28,488 nucleotides of DNA, from positions 1 to 28,488 of the forward strand of contig CAKPZU010000013.1 in the NCBI GenBank assembly GCA_934215405.1, given 5' to 3'. The position numbers and the translations under genes are program-made. Each line of letters begins with the position of its first letter. The first letter of the stretch is position 1. Source of the DNA: an uncultured Bacilli bacterium. Its GTDB lineage: Bacteria > Bacillota_I > Bacilli_A > RFN20 > CAG-631. The notes beneath the pieces were generated by a model, which did not search any database, was not told where the DNA came from, and saw nothing but the letters and a program-made list of their open reading frames with translations. Shown piece after piece: positions 9,094 through 16,775 of this stretch.

Positions 9094-10643
9094 CTTATGC
9101 ACCTTCTTGCTTCTTCTTTATCATCCTTAATAGTTACATTGCCAATGATTCTTTTTAAATCATTAATTAATTTGTCACCATATAATTCATGGCCTTTAGA
9201 ATTTGGGTGTAAGGCTAATGTGGCATTTGAAAAATAGCTAGCATCGTAAGGTATATATTCATGAGCATCAATAATGATAATATTGTTATGCTTTTTATAT
9301 ATTTCTATCATTTTGTTTGTTATGTCTTTTAATGAATAATCTACACCTTTTTCATCTGATCTCCAAATAGGAAGTAAAGCAATTATTTTAGCTTTAGGAA
9401 AATAATTATTAATGGAATTAATTACAATTTCCATGTTTTTAGTTAATTCTTCAAATGCTTTTTCTTTGTTTCCAATGCCCATTGCAAAGGAGTTTGTACC
9501 ATTAGCTATAAACACATATTTTGGATTAATATTATATGTTCCTAAAAGATTGTAATCGTTAAATGTTCTTCCAGAAACTGCAAAATCATAGCCAATAAAA
9601 TTATAGTATAAAGTGACTTTACTAAAGTAAGTTGATGCCGGATTAAAGCATTCACTTCCTTCAGTTATAGAATCACCAAGGAACACTACCTCATAATCTT
9701 TTTTAACGGCTTTAAAGACTTTGTTATTTTCAATTTTTATACTTTTAATTGCTACACAAAATCCTGTTGGAAACACTAAAGTAACCCGATTATAATCATT
9801 ATCCTTATTAGTAATTGTAAATGTTTCAATATAATGCTCACCTTTATTTACCCTTTTTAAAGGAACATCGCGTTTTTCTCTATTAACTAGTAATCCAAAT
9901 TGAAATTCTAAGTTTTCAACCTCGCTATCCATAATTTTATAATCAATAGTAATTGTTTTTGAATTTGTATACATATCAAACATTATATTTGAATCATATT
10001 GCCCAGAATTTCTAGTTGTACACTTAATATTTTGAATAACGTTTAATCTATCAAAATAAACGCCATCCTCTTCAACATGATAGTATAAATAATTTACAAC
10101 AACCTTTTCTTTAATCATTTTAGCAATGGTTTTGTTTATTTTGTAATTAGTAGCATCTCTTTCAGTAAATGATACATTTGATATTTTGGCTTCAACTCCC
10201 TTTTTTAAGTAAAAGGCTAAATCACTTATTTCATTTCTAGCATTTCCATAGGTATCTACCATTTCATGTTTATTTACATCTATATAAACACGATATTTAC
10301 TTATTTTAATATTAACGTGGTATGTCTTATTAATATCAAATCTTGTGTTGTTATGCTTATCCTTTAATAAATCAGATTTTCTTTTCCAATCTGGTGTATA
10401 GCCTCCAAAGCTAATTTTATTTCCATCCTTAAAAACTGTGAATTTTGATTGATAAATATAATCACTAGTAAATTTATCAATTTCGCCGACATTTACAAGC
10501 ATTATTTCGTCATCAAAGATAAATTCATCATCTTTTTTAGTATCATTTGGGATTTTTAAAATTTCAAAATCAAAGGAAATTTCTACAATATCTTTTTTGT
10601 AATTTTCCTTTAATTTTATTTTATAAATTGGATTAGTTAGCAT
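9090..10643 (-). CDS. Two-domain SGNH/GDSL hydrolase-like protein, probable glycan deacylase
   Basis: 517 residues without a signal peptide. Residues 1-310 are beta-rich and appear to form two sandwich-like domains, possibly binding carbohydrate; I do not recognise the family. Residues 316-500 are an SGNH hydrolase: block I FLGDSITEG (Ser325 nucleophile), block II Gly358 (AVSGRT), block III NGTNS (Asn384) and block V HPNSKGH (His479). The usual Asp three residues before the catalytic His (D-G-L-H) is Leu476 here (L-A-L-H), so the enzyme would rely on a Ser-His dyad or take an acid from elsewhere. In glycan loci such enzymes often remove acetyl groups. GGAGG lies seven bases before the ATG, the gene starts two bases after the rhamnosidase stop, and its TGA overlaps the next start. 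Confidence 0.85.
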   Translation of the reverse strand: MLTNPIYKIKLKENYKKDIVEISFDFEILKIPNDTKKDDEFIFDDEIMLVNVGEIDKFTSDYIYQSKFTVFKDGNKISFGGYTPDWKRKSDLLKDKHNNTRFDINKTYHVNIKISKYRVYIDVNKHEMVDTYGNARNEISDLAFYLKKGVEAKISNVSFTERDATNYKINKTIAKMIKEKVVVNYLYYHVEEDGVYFDRLNVIQNIKCTTRNSGQYDSNIMFDMYTNSKTITIDYKIMDSEVENLEFQFGLLVNREKRDVPLKRVNKGEHYIETFTITNKDNDYNRVTLVFPTGFCVAIKSIKIENNKVFKAVKKDYEVVFLGDSITEGSECFNPASTYFSKVTLYYNFIGYDFAVSGRTFNDYNLLGTYNINPKYVFIANGTNSFAMGIGNKEKAFEELTKNMEIVINSINNYFPKAKIIALLPIWRSDEKGVDYSLKDITNKMIEIYKKHNNIIIIDAHEYIPYDASYFSNATLALHPNSKGHELYGDKLINDLKRIIGNVTIKDDKEEARRCIS

Positions 10644-10645
10644 AA

Positions 10646-13003
10646 TTAAGCCTCCACTTCATAATACCCTTCTTTAAACAATTGATTTCTATAATATACA
10701 TTTCCATTACTTGGAACAATAATTATTAGTTTATTAGCATTTATTTTAAAATGATAAATGCCAATGCATGTTAAAACTTTACAATCAATTCTTATATTTT
10801 GATTATTAGGATTTAAGTTAATTGAGCCATCATCATTAATATTTGCTCCCATTAATCCGCGAATCATAAATTCAGCAATAGGACTAAACATATGGTGATT
10901 TAAGGAATTTGTTAGCTCAAAATCCTCACATAGGGTAGTTTGATTATTATCTATCCAATATCTAAATGATGGATATTCTTTCCTTAATAATATTTTTAAA
11001 CCAATATCAGTTCTATGGTTTTTAGCCAAGCTATCAAATACGTATTTGACACCTAAAATACCCATATGAATAGAAAAATCATTTTTTATTAAATAATTTA
11101 CTATTTCATCAGTTTTATTAATAATATTAAAGTATGTTAAGCAAGCTAGTCCTGTTAAGCTAGTAACGTTACTATATTTATTAATAATAGCTTTTTTAAT
11201 TTTATTTGCCATGTCTAGATAATATTGCTCTTTATTATTATTTAATAATTTTGAAAATTTAGCTAAATATAAAGACATTTCCATAAAATAAGAGCTAGAT
11301 ATTAATGTTGTATCACATACTTCAAACTTAACGTTTTTAGGATAATTCCAATCACCAAGCCCAATAGAAACTAAATAATTATTAGAATTATTAATTAAAT
11401 AATTATAATATTTTTCAAGATGAGGATACATTTTTATTACTTCATCTTTATCCCCATAATAGTAGTACATAGCATCAGTAATTCTAAACATAGCAACATC
11501 CCAAGCTGGACCTGAGCCCCAGTTAAAACCCCACCCACACGTTGGAATAATACATGGAATTTGCCCACAAGGTCTTTGAGCAACCTTAAAATCATCAAGC
11601 CATTTTTTATATGCTTGATGCATATTGAATGTATAAACTGATGTTTCTAATGATAATTGTGCATCTCCTGTCCACCCATTTTTTTCACGATGAGGACAAT
11701 CTGTTGGAAAATCCACATAGTTTGATTCAATGGCTTGAATAGACATATCATATAGCTTGTTTAATATTTCATTACTTGATTTAAAATAGCCCTCTTTAGT
11801 AAAGTTAGTTCTTATAAGATAAGCCTTAATATCTTTAACTTCTACATTGCCTTCAATTAAGACATAACGAAAGCCATGATAAGTAAATAAAGGCTTATAT
11901 GTATCTATATTATTAGATAAAATGCAAGTATCTGTTTGATACTCTACATTTTCATTAAAAATATACATTGAATTAGAAGAATTATCTAAATGATTATCAA
12001 CTAATCTATCAGAATAAATTATTTTTATAGTGCTACCCTTTTTTCCTAAAAAGGTAGCCTTACAATATCCTGCCATATTCTTTTTAAAATCATAGATTAT
12101 TTTATTATCAAGTTTTTTAATAATAGTTGGAGCTATTTCTTCAACTTCACTAATTCCTTCAATATATGATGGCTTTAAAATACCACCAGCAGGAGTAGTA
12201 AGCGATACTAAATGGTATTCTTTAACGGCATTAAAATTATGAGTTTCTCCAGTTCTTAAAGCATTGGAAGTAATTTCTCCATATGAATATTCCCAAGATT
12301 TGTCTGAGTATATCTTTTTACCATCAATATCAAGCTGGAATAATAGCTTAGCATTATCTCTCCAAGGGGCATGATTAAATCCCCAAGTATCTATAGTTGT
12401 TTGATTATACCAGCCATCACCAACTATTACTTCGATTTTGTTGATACCTTCTTTTAAGAATTTTTTAACATTATAAGTTGAATATAATACTAACTTATCA
12501 TATTCACTAAAGGAAGGCTCTAATACTTTATTTCCAACCTTTTTGTCGTTTATTTTTAACTCAAATAAACCAAGGCCAACTAAATCAACAATAGCATATT
12601 TTTTTATTGCTTCAATATTTATTATTTTTTTAAAATATAAAGCTTTATTGCCAATTTCTTTTGTATCACTAACAAAATGATAGCCATTAGATATCCATAA
12701 AGCATTATTATCAAAGCCGTTTACTAAGCCTGAATAAAAATAGTTTTCATAAATAATAGACTTATTTATAGTAAGCGTATAATCATATCTTTCATGCTCT
12801 TTAAGTTTTAAATTTACTTCAAGATATTGATTTTGACTATTTTGCTTTGTTTTAAAAACAATTTCATTATTGTTTTTAATTATTAATTCAACGCTTTCTT
12901 GCTTAATAACATTTTCAAGGCGCCATGAAAAGTATAGATAATCTATAATGTTATATGGTATTAAAGAGCCATTTAATAAAACATTTGTTAGCTTACTTTC
13001 CAT
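10646..13003 (-). CDS. Alpha-L-rhamnosidase, GH78, cytoplasmic
   Basis: 785 residues with no signal peptide. Residues 1-400 form beta domains of the Bac_rhamnosid_N type, including SNGYHF and VGDGWYNQ. Residues 400-715 form the (alpha/alpha)6 catalytic barrel. The GH78 signature DCPHREKNGWTGDAQ (435-449) carries the family's conserved acidic residues, here Asp435 and Glu440. TTLCEDF with Glu693, just before NSLNHHMFSPIAEF, matches the region of the catalytic base. A C-terminal beta domain follows. It inverts terminal alpha-L-rhamnosides and releases L-rhamnose. It overlaps the end of the DUF4434-like gene by 11 bases and is preceded by AAGG six bases before the ATG, so translation is coupled. 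No rhamnose isomerase or kinase genes are in the window. This is the best clue to the substrate of the locus. Confidence 0.94.
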   Translation of the reverse strand: MESKLTNVLLNGSLIPYNIIDYLYFSWRLENVIKQESVELIIKNNNEIVFKTKQNSQNQYLEVNLKLKEHERYDYTLTINKSIIYENYFYSGLVNGFDNNALWISNGYHFVSDTKEIGNKALYFKKIINIEAIKKYAIVDLVGLGLFELKINDKKVGNKVLEPSFSEYDKLVLYSTYNVKKFLKEGINKIEVIVGDGWYNQTTIDTWGFNHAPWRDNAKLLFQLDIDGKKIYSDKSWEYSYGEITSNALRTGETHNFNAVKEYHLVSLTTPAGGILKPSYIEGISEVEEIAPTIIKKLDNKIIYDFKKNMAGYCKATFLGKKGSTIKIIYSDRLVDNHLDNSSNSMYIFNENVEYQTDTCILSNNIDTYKPLFTYHGFRYVLIEGNVEVKDIKAYLIRTNFTKEGYFKSSNEILNKLYDMSIQAIESNYVDFPTDCPHREKNGWTGDAQLSLETSVYTFNMHQAYKKWLDDFKVAQRPCGQIPCIIPTCGWGFNWGSGPAWDVAMFRITDAMYYYYGDKDEVIKMYPHLEKYYNYLINNSNNYLVSIGLGDWNYPKNVKFEVCDTTLISSSYFMEMSLYLAKFSKLLNNNKEQYYLDMANKIKKAIINKYSNVTSLTGLACLTYFNIINKTDEIVNYLIKNDFSIHMGILGVKYVFDSLAKNHRTDIGLKILLRKEYPSFRYWIDNNQTTLCEDFELTNSLNHHMFSPIAEFMIRGLMGANINDDGSINLNPNNQNIRIDCKVLTCIGIYHFKINANKLIIIVPSNGNVYYRNQLFKEGYYEVEA

Positions 13004-13895
13004 AATAGTCCTTATATCTTTTATATAGATTTCTTGCAGAAGGATAAATAGATTGTGGACTCATAAAATGAGAGAATTCAAATGTAATCATTTTAGAAAC
13101 AATTGGTTTAACAACGTTGATTTTGCTTTTTAAAACATTAAAATCAACAGGCATTAGACCATTTGGACTTTTATCAAACATTTCAATGTTTGCCCAAATT
13201 TCAATTCCTTGCTCATCCATTGCTTTTTTAGCTTGTTTAAAATACTCTGATCTTTGTTCATAAGGAGCTGATCCATCTTGAAAAGCACAAAAGTCAATAT
13301 TGCCTTTTGAATCTTTAAGGATTTCTTTCCATTCTTTATATGTTTCTTCTGGTGATAAAGGATGATCCTTATCAGCCCATTCACAATAAAAGAATGGTGA
13401 AAACATAACCTTTTTGTCAGGTGTTTTATCCTTGCACATTTTAGCAAGTGTATTTTGAAGATAAGCAATATTTAAAACGTTTGAGCCAACCTCATGTGGA
13501 ATATACCAACCATAAAAAGATTTATAATGGCCATACTTTTCACATACCTCATCAATTAATAATCTATTACCTCTAATTTCTTCATCAGCGTCTCCTTCAT
13601 TCCATGTAAGATTTGAAATGTAAAGGCCAAATATTACCTTCATATTTCTTTTTTCACATTCTTTGAAGATAAAATCAGCAAAATCTGGATCATCTTCATT
13701 TAAATGTGGTAAAACCTTTGAAGGATAAATCATTTTTCCATTAAAGCCAGCACGAATTGTAATTACTGTATCAATTCCTACTTCTTTCATGTAATCTAAA
13801 TCCTTTGCCCATTGCTCATTATCCCAGTTAGATGATGGGATGTCGTATGTAATTTCGTCAATAAATGTTCCTGAAATTGGATAATTTTTATTCAT
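12993..13895 (-). CDS. DUF4434-like TIM-barrel putative glycoside hydrolase
   Basis: 300 residues, no signal peptide, with the size and rhythm of a single (beta/alpha)8 barrel. It opens with ISGTFIDEITYD and continues with WAKDLDYMKEVGIDTVI, a pattern typical of DUF4434-type proteins. Candidate catalytic acids at strand ends are Glu135 (GWYIPHE) and Glu238 (WANIEMF), with Asp207 (AFQDG) nearby; a Glu pair on strands 4 and 7 is the clan GH-A layout. DUF4434 is, as far as I recall, not tied to one established activity, so a specific substrate cannot be given. It starts with AAGGAG before ATG at 13895 and overlaps the rhamnosidase gene, so it probably acts on the same oligosaccharide in the cytoplasm. 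Family call moderate, hydrolase role inferred. Confidence 0.78.
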   Translation of the reverse strand: MNKNYPISGTFIDEITYDIPSSNWDNEQWAKDLDYMKEVGIDTVITIRAGFNGKMIYPSKVLPHLNEDDPDFADFIFKECEKRNMKVIFGLYISNLTWNEGDADEEIRGNRLLIDEVCEKYGHYKSFYGWYIPHEVGSNVLNIAYLQNTLAKMCKDKTPDKKVMFSPFFYCEWADKDHPLSPEETYKEWKEILKDSKGNIDFCAFQDGSAPYEQRSEYFKQAKKAMDEQGIEIWANIEMFDKSPNGLMPVDFNVLKSKINVVKPIVSKMITFEFSHFMSPQSIYPSARNLYKRYKDYYGK

Positions 13896-13931
13896 AACTG
13901 TCTCCTTAAATAAATTTATAATTTAGAGTTT

Positions 13932-13948
13932 ATAACAAAGTTTGTTAT
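13932..13948. repeat. 17-bp perfect palindrome at the beta-helix/DUF4434 gene junction
   Basis: ATAACAAA-G-TTTGTTAT is a perfect inverted repeat with a single central base, overlapping the stop codon of the beta-helix gene. As RNA it gives only a weak AT-rich hairpin with no T run after it, so it is not a convincing terminator. As DNA it resembles a repressor operator. Function unproven. Confidence 0.6.
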
Positions 13949-15570
13949 TCATCTCTTTGTGATTTTGTTGATACTCTTTTAATGTTTACCTTCATATTTG
14001 TACTAAAGGTACCACAATTGTCTAAAAACACATCAAATGTTTTATTTTCATCATTTGTACAATCATAAAAGTTTATATTATCGGTATATCGCATATATAA
14101 AGCATTTTTACTTGAAAATTCACAATTTTTAACGGTAATATTTTTATGGTAATATGGTTCTACACTGGTTGATTTGAATTCTGGAATAGAAACAACTCCA
14201 CTTTTATTCATAATAAATCTAGTGTTTTGTATTAATACATTATCTACAGGGCTAGATTCATACCAAAAGTTAGTATCACCTGTAAATAATAAATCCATTT
14301 CTGTTATACAATGATCAATGATTACTTCTCCTCGCGTTTGAAATCTTAAATGTGTATTTGCTTTTCCAAATTCGCAATTAGTAATATAAACATTAGGATT
14401 TGTAGATAAATTTTCAATTAATGAGCCTTTTGAAACTTCTTTAATTTTTTTATTTAAAGTAAAGATATATTTTTTACCTTCTTGCTTAATGCTTAATATT
14501 TTTGCTTCATCTATTTTTTCTAATGAATGGCCATTATATATAGCAATATCGTCATTAACATCAAATATTTTAAAGGCATCTGATTGCCCTAAGCAAATGG
14601 CCGTTAATTCATAACCATTTATAGAATCAAAAACATAATAATTAGAATGAATATTAATTGCATCATCAATAGTTCCTGTAATTATACTATTTTTAATAAT
14701 TAAGTTTCCCTTTAAGCTAACTGCATGAATGCCATCAGCTGTATTTGAAATAATGCCACAAGAGATATCATCGTAAAACATTTTTAACCCATCAATTGTT
14801 AAGTTTTTAGTGTAAATAGGAAGAAGCCCCATTCCTAAGCCATTAACTATTCGATAGTTTGTTACTTTGATATTTTCACAATTAAAGATAGTTAAATTAG
14901 ATATATCACGATTATTCATACATAATATTAATGTTGAACCAACATTATATGGCGGAATGTTTTTACCCTTAAAGATGACATATTCATCTTCTTGATAAGC
15001 AAGAAGTGAGCAAGCACTATCGCCCCAAGGTAACTCACATTTATCCATATCTTTATTTCCAATTAAGACAACGGGCCAGCTTAAGCCCTTTTTTGTAATT
15101 GGGTCAAACTCTTGTAAGAAGATATATGTTTGATGTAATGTTTCATCCTTCCAATATTTACTTTTAGGTATGAATTTTCCATCATTTACTTCATATGGAA
15201 ATCTATCATCAACCTTAACCTTTATATAGTCTTCACCTTTTTCTACTAAAGTCATTTGGGTATTAAACGATCTATCATATTTAACAACAACATTTTTGAT
15301 TTCTATATTTTTAGAATTTGCAATTATAATTGGAGTTAAAGCTCCATTTAAATAAAGTGTAGCTCCATTAAAGTCTAAAATAATATTTTCTTTGTTATTA
15401 ATGTATATAGCTGTATCATGGAAATTACTATATCTAGTTGTTGAACAAAAATATTCAATATTATCAAGGGGAATAGTATCTTCCTTATAATAATTTAATT
15501 CTTTTTCGCTAACCTTATAATATGTATTGCTTTCAAAATCCATTTTTTTATAAAATGCTTTTTCTTTCAT
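13945..15570 (-). CDS. Right-handed parallel beta-helix glycosidase-like protein, GH110-like
   Basis: 541 residues with no signal peptide. Much of the chain consists of short repeated beta-strand coils (such as NIEIKNVVVKYD, NLTIDGLKMFYDD, NVLIQNTRFIMN), the hallmark of right-handed beta-helix enzymes. ADGIHAVSLKGNLIIKN (278-294) followed by IDDAINIHSNYY (301-312) resembles the ADGIH and DDAINVHGTY motifs I recall from GH110 alpha-1,3-galactosidases, whose catalysis uses Asp/Glu side chains of this face. Asp302 and Asp303 are candidates. LRFQTRGEVIIDHC fits the following coil of that family. It may remove alpha-galactose, but other beta-helix families (GH28-like, polysaccharide lyase or epimerase) remain possible. 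First gene of the minus-strand locus, with GGAG ten bases before the ATG. I could not identify a clear promoter in the 15571-15690 interval. Confidence 0.78.
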   Translation of the reverse strand: MKEKAFYKKMDFESNTYYKVSEKELNYYKEDTIPLDNIEYFCSTTRYSNFHDTAIYINNKENIILDFNGATLYLNGALTPIIIANSKNIEIKNVVVKYDRSFNTQMTLVEKGEDYIKVKVDDRFPYEVNDGKFIPKSKYWKDETLHQTYIFLQEFDPITKKGLSWPVVLIGNKDMDKCELPWGDSACSLLAYQEDEYVIFKGKNIPPYNVGSTLILCMNNRDISNLTIFNCENIKVTNYRIVNGLGMGLLPIYTKNLTIDGLKMFYDDISCGIISNTADGIHAVSLKGNLIIKNSIITGTIDDAINIHSNYYVFDSINGYELTAICLGQSDAFKIFDVNDDIAIYNGHSLEKIDEAKILSIKQEGKKYIFTLNKKIKEVSKGSLIENLSTNPNVYITNCEFGKANTHLRFQTRGEVIIDHCITEMDLLFTGDTNFWYESSPVDNVLIQNTRFIMNKSGVVSIPEFKSTSVEPYYHKNITVKNCEFSSKNALYMRYTDNINFYDCTNDENKTFDVFLDNCGTFSTNMKVNIKRVSTKSQRDE

Positions 15571-15694
15571 AAATAGTTATCTCCAAAATTAATAATCATA
15601 AATCTATCTATATTTTATTTTCTTTAGCATTTTTAGTAAATAGCATTTTTTGTATTGTTATTTTGCTTTTTTTTTCTTGATATTACACATATAT

Positions 15695-15722
15695 TTAACA
15701 TTCAAAAATAAAATGGTAAAAT
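15695..15722 (+). promoter_or_regulatory. Predicted sigma-A promoter of the YcjF-like gene
   Basis: TTAACA (15695-15700), a 16-base spacer and TAAAAT (15717-15722) with an extended -10 (TGG just before). Transcription would start near 15729, shortly before the AAGGAAG ribosome site and the ATG at 15754. Confidence 0.6.
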
Positions 15723-15753
15723 AATATTGTTAAAGAAAAGGAAGAAAGTAAGT

Positions 15754-16761
15754 ATGAAAAAATATCATCCATTAATAAAGAAAAGTAAAAGAAGAGACGA
15801 ATTATTATCAAATAAAGAAACATCAATTATTAAAAAAGCAAATCGTAGATTTATTAAGCTTTTCCTTTTAGTTGGTATAGTTTTATTAAGTATAATTGTT
15901 ATAAGTTGTATAATTGATATTTTTTCATTCTTTTATAAACTTCATCCTTATGCTGGTTATATATCACTTATATTATTAACCTCTTTAATTCTATTTTTAG
16001 TTATTAGGCCAGTAATAATTGCTTTATCTACACCTTGCTTTACTTTAGATATTATTGATAGTACTAATAAAAAATCGATAAATCAAAAGAATTATCGAAA
16101 ACTAAAAAAGGTCGCTTGTAATTTAATTGATGGCGATATTATTAGCGAAGAAAGTAAAAAAGAAATAGAAAAAGCTATGTCATCAAGAGAAGAATTAAAT
16201 TTAGTCTTAAGAGATGTTTATAATGACGAAATTACTAAAAAAATTAATAAAATTGTTAATGAAAGTGCTACAAAGGTATTAATAGGTACAGCAATTAGTC
16301 AAAACAATCGCTTTGATAGTGCAACTGTATTATTAGTTAATATTCGTATGATTATGCGTATTGTGATAGCTTGTGGCTATCACCCATCATATCCTCAACT
16401 TTTTAAACTAATTGTGAAGGTTTTTCGTAATGCTTTATTTGCCTATACTATTCAATCAATAAATATTGATGAAATGATAGTTAATGGAATTGATAAGCTT
16501 GTTAAAGGAGCACTATCATCTATACCATTTTTGTCTGAAATTACTAAAAGCTTAACGCAAGGAGCAGCTAATAGCTTACTTACATTAAGAATTGGAATTA
16601 TCACAAGAAAATATTTATATGAGGAATTTGATATTCAAGCAATGTTAACTGATCCTGATGAAATAAATAATCAAATATTACAAGAAGCAGTAGAAGAAGC
16701 TGATTTAAGCATTGATAATGTCCTTAGTGAATATAAAGAGCAAAAAAAAGTAAGGGTTTAA
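15754..16761 (+). CDS. YcjF/DUF697-like membrane protein
   Basis: 335 residues from ATG 15754. The frame extends to a TTG at 15727, but AAGGAAG lies about ten bases before the ATG and the TTG has no ribosome site. The N-terminus is strongly basic, followed by two membrane helices (about 33-60 and 66-92) and a mostly helical cytoplasmic region. The stretch around residues 170-300, with AISQNNRFDSATVLLVNIRM, PFLSEITKSLTQGAAN and LLTLRIGI, resembles DUF697/YcjF (UPF0283) proteins, which are found with stress-linked GTPases in other bacteria. Function is not established and no GTPase partner is present here. It is the only clear plus-strand gene in the window, transcribed away from the glycan locus and converging on the diguanylate cyclase gene. 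Confidence 0.8.
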   Translation: MKKYHPLIKKSKRRDELLSNKETSIIKKANRRFIKLFLLVGIVLLSIIVISCIIDIFSFFYKLHPYAGYISLILLTSLILFLVIRPVIIALSTPCFTLDIIDSTNKKSINQKNYRKLKKVACNLIDGDIISEESKKEIEKAMSSREELNLVLRDVYNDEITKKINKIVNESATKVLIGTAISQNNRFDSATVLLVNIRMIMRIVIACGYHPSYPQLFKLIVKVFRNALFAYTIQSINIDEMIVNGIDKLVKGALSSIPFLSEITKSLTQGAANSLLTLRIGIITRKYLYEEFDIQAMLTDPDEINNQILQEAVEEADLSIDNVLSEYKEQKKVRV

Positions 16762-16775
16762 TATTAAGCCTTTAC
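16742..16775 (-). terminator. Terminator of the diguanylate cyclase gene in a convergent junction
   Basis: GTAAGGGTTTAA (16750-16761) pairs with TTAAGCCTTTAC (16764-16775), allowing two G-T pairs. Read on the minus strand, the hairpin is followed by eight T bases (complement of 16742-16749). It begins right after the GGDEF gene stop and overlaps the last codons of the YcjF-like gene. On the plus strand the following T content is weak, so it may stop plus-strand transcription only partly. Confidence 0.7.

Noticed and set aside
13154..13468. 104-codon minus-strand frame inside the DUF4434-like gene
   Set aside because: Out-of-frame shadow of the clear barrel gene, with no ribosome site and biased composition.
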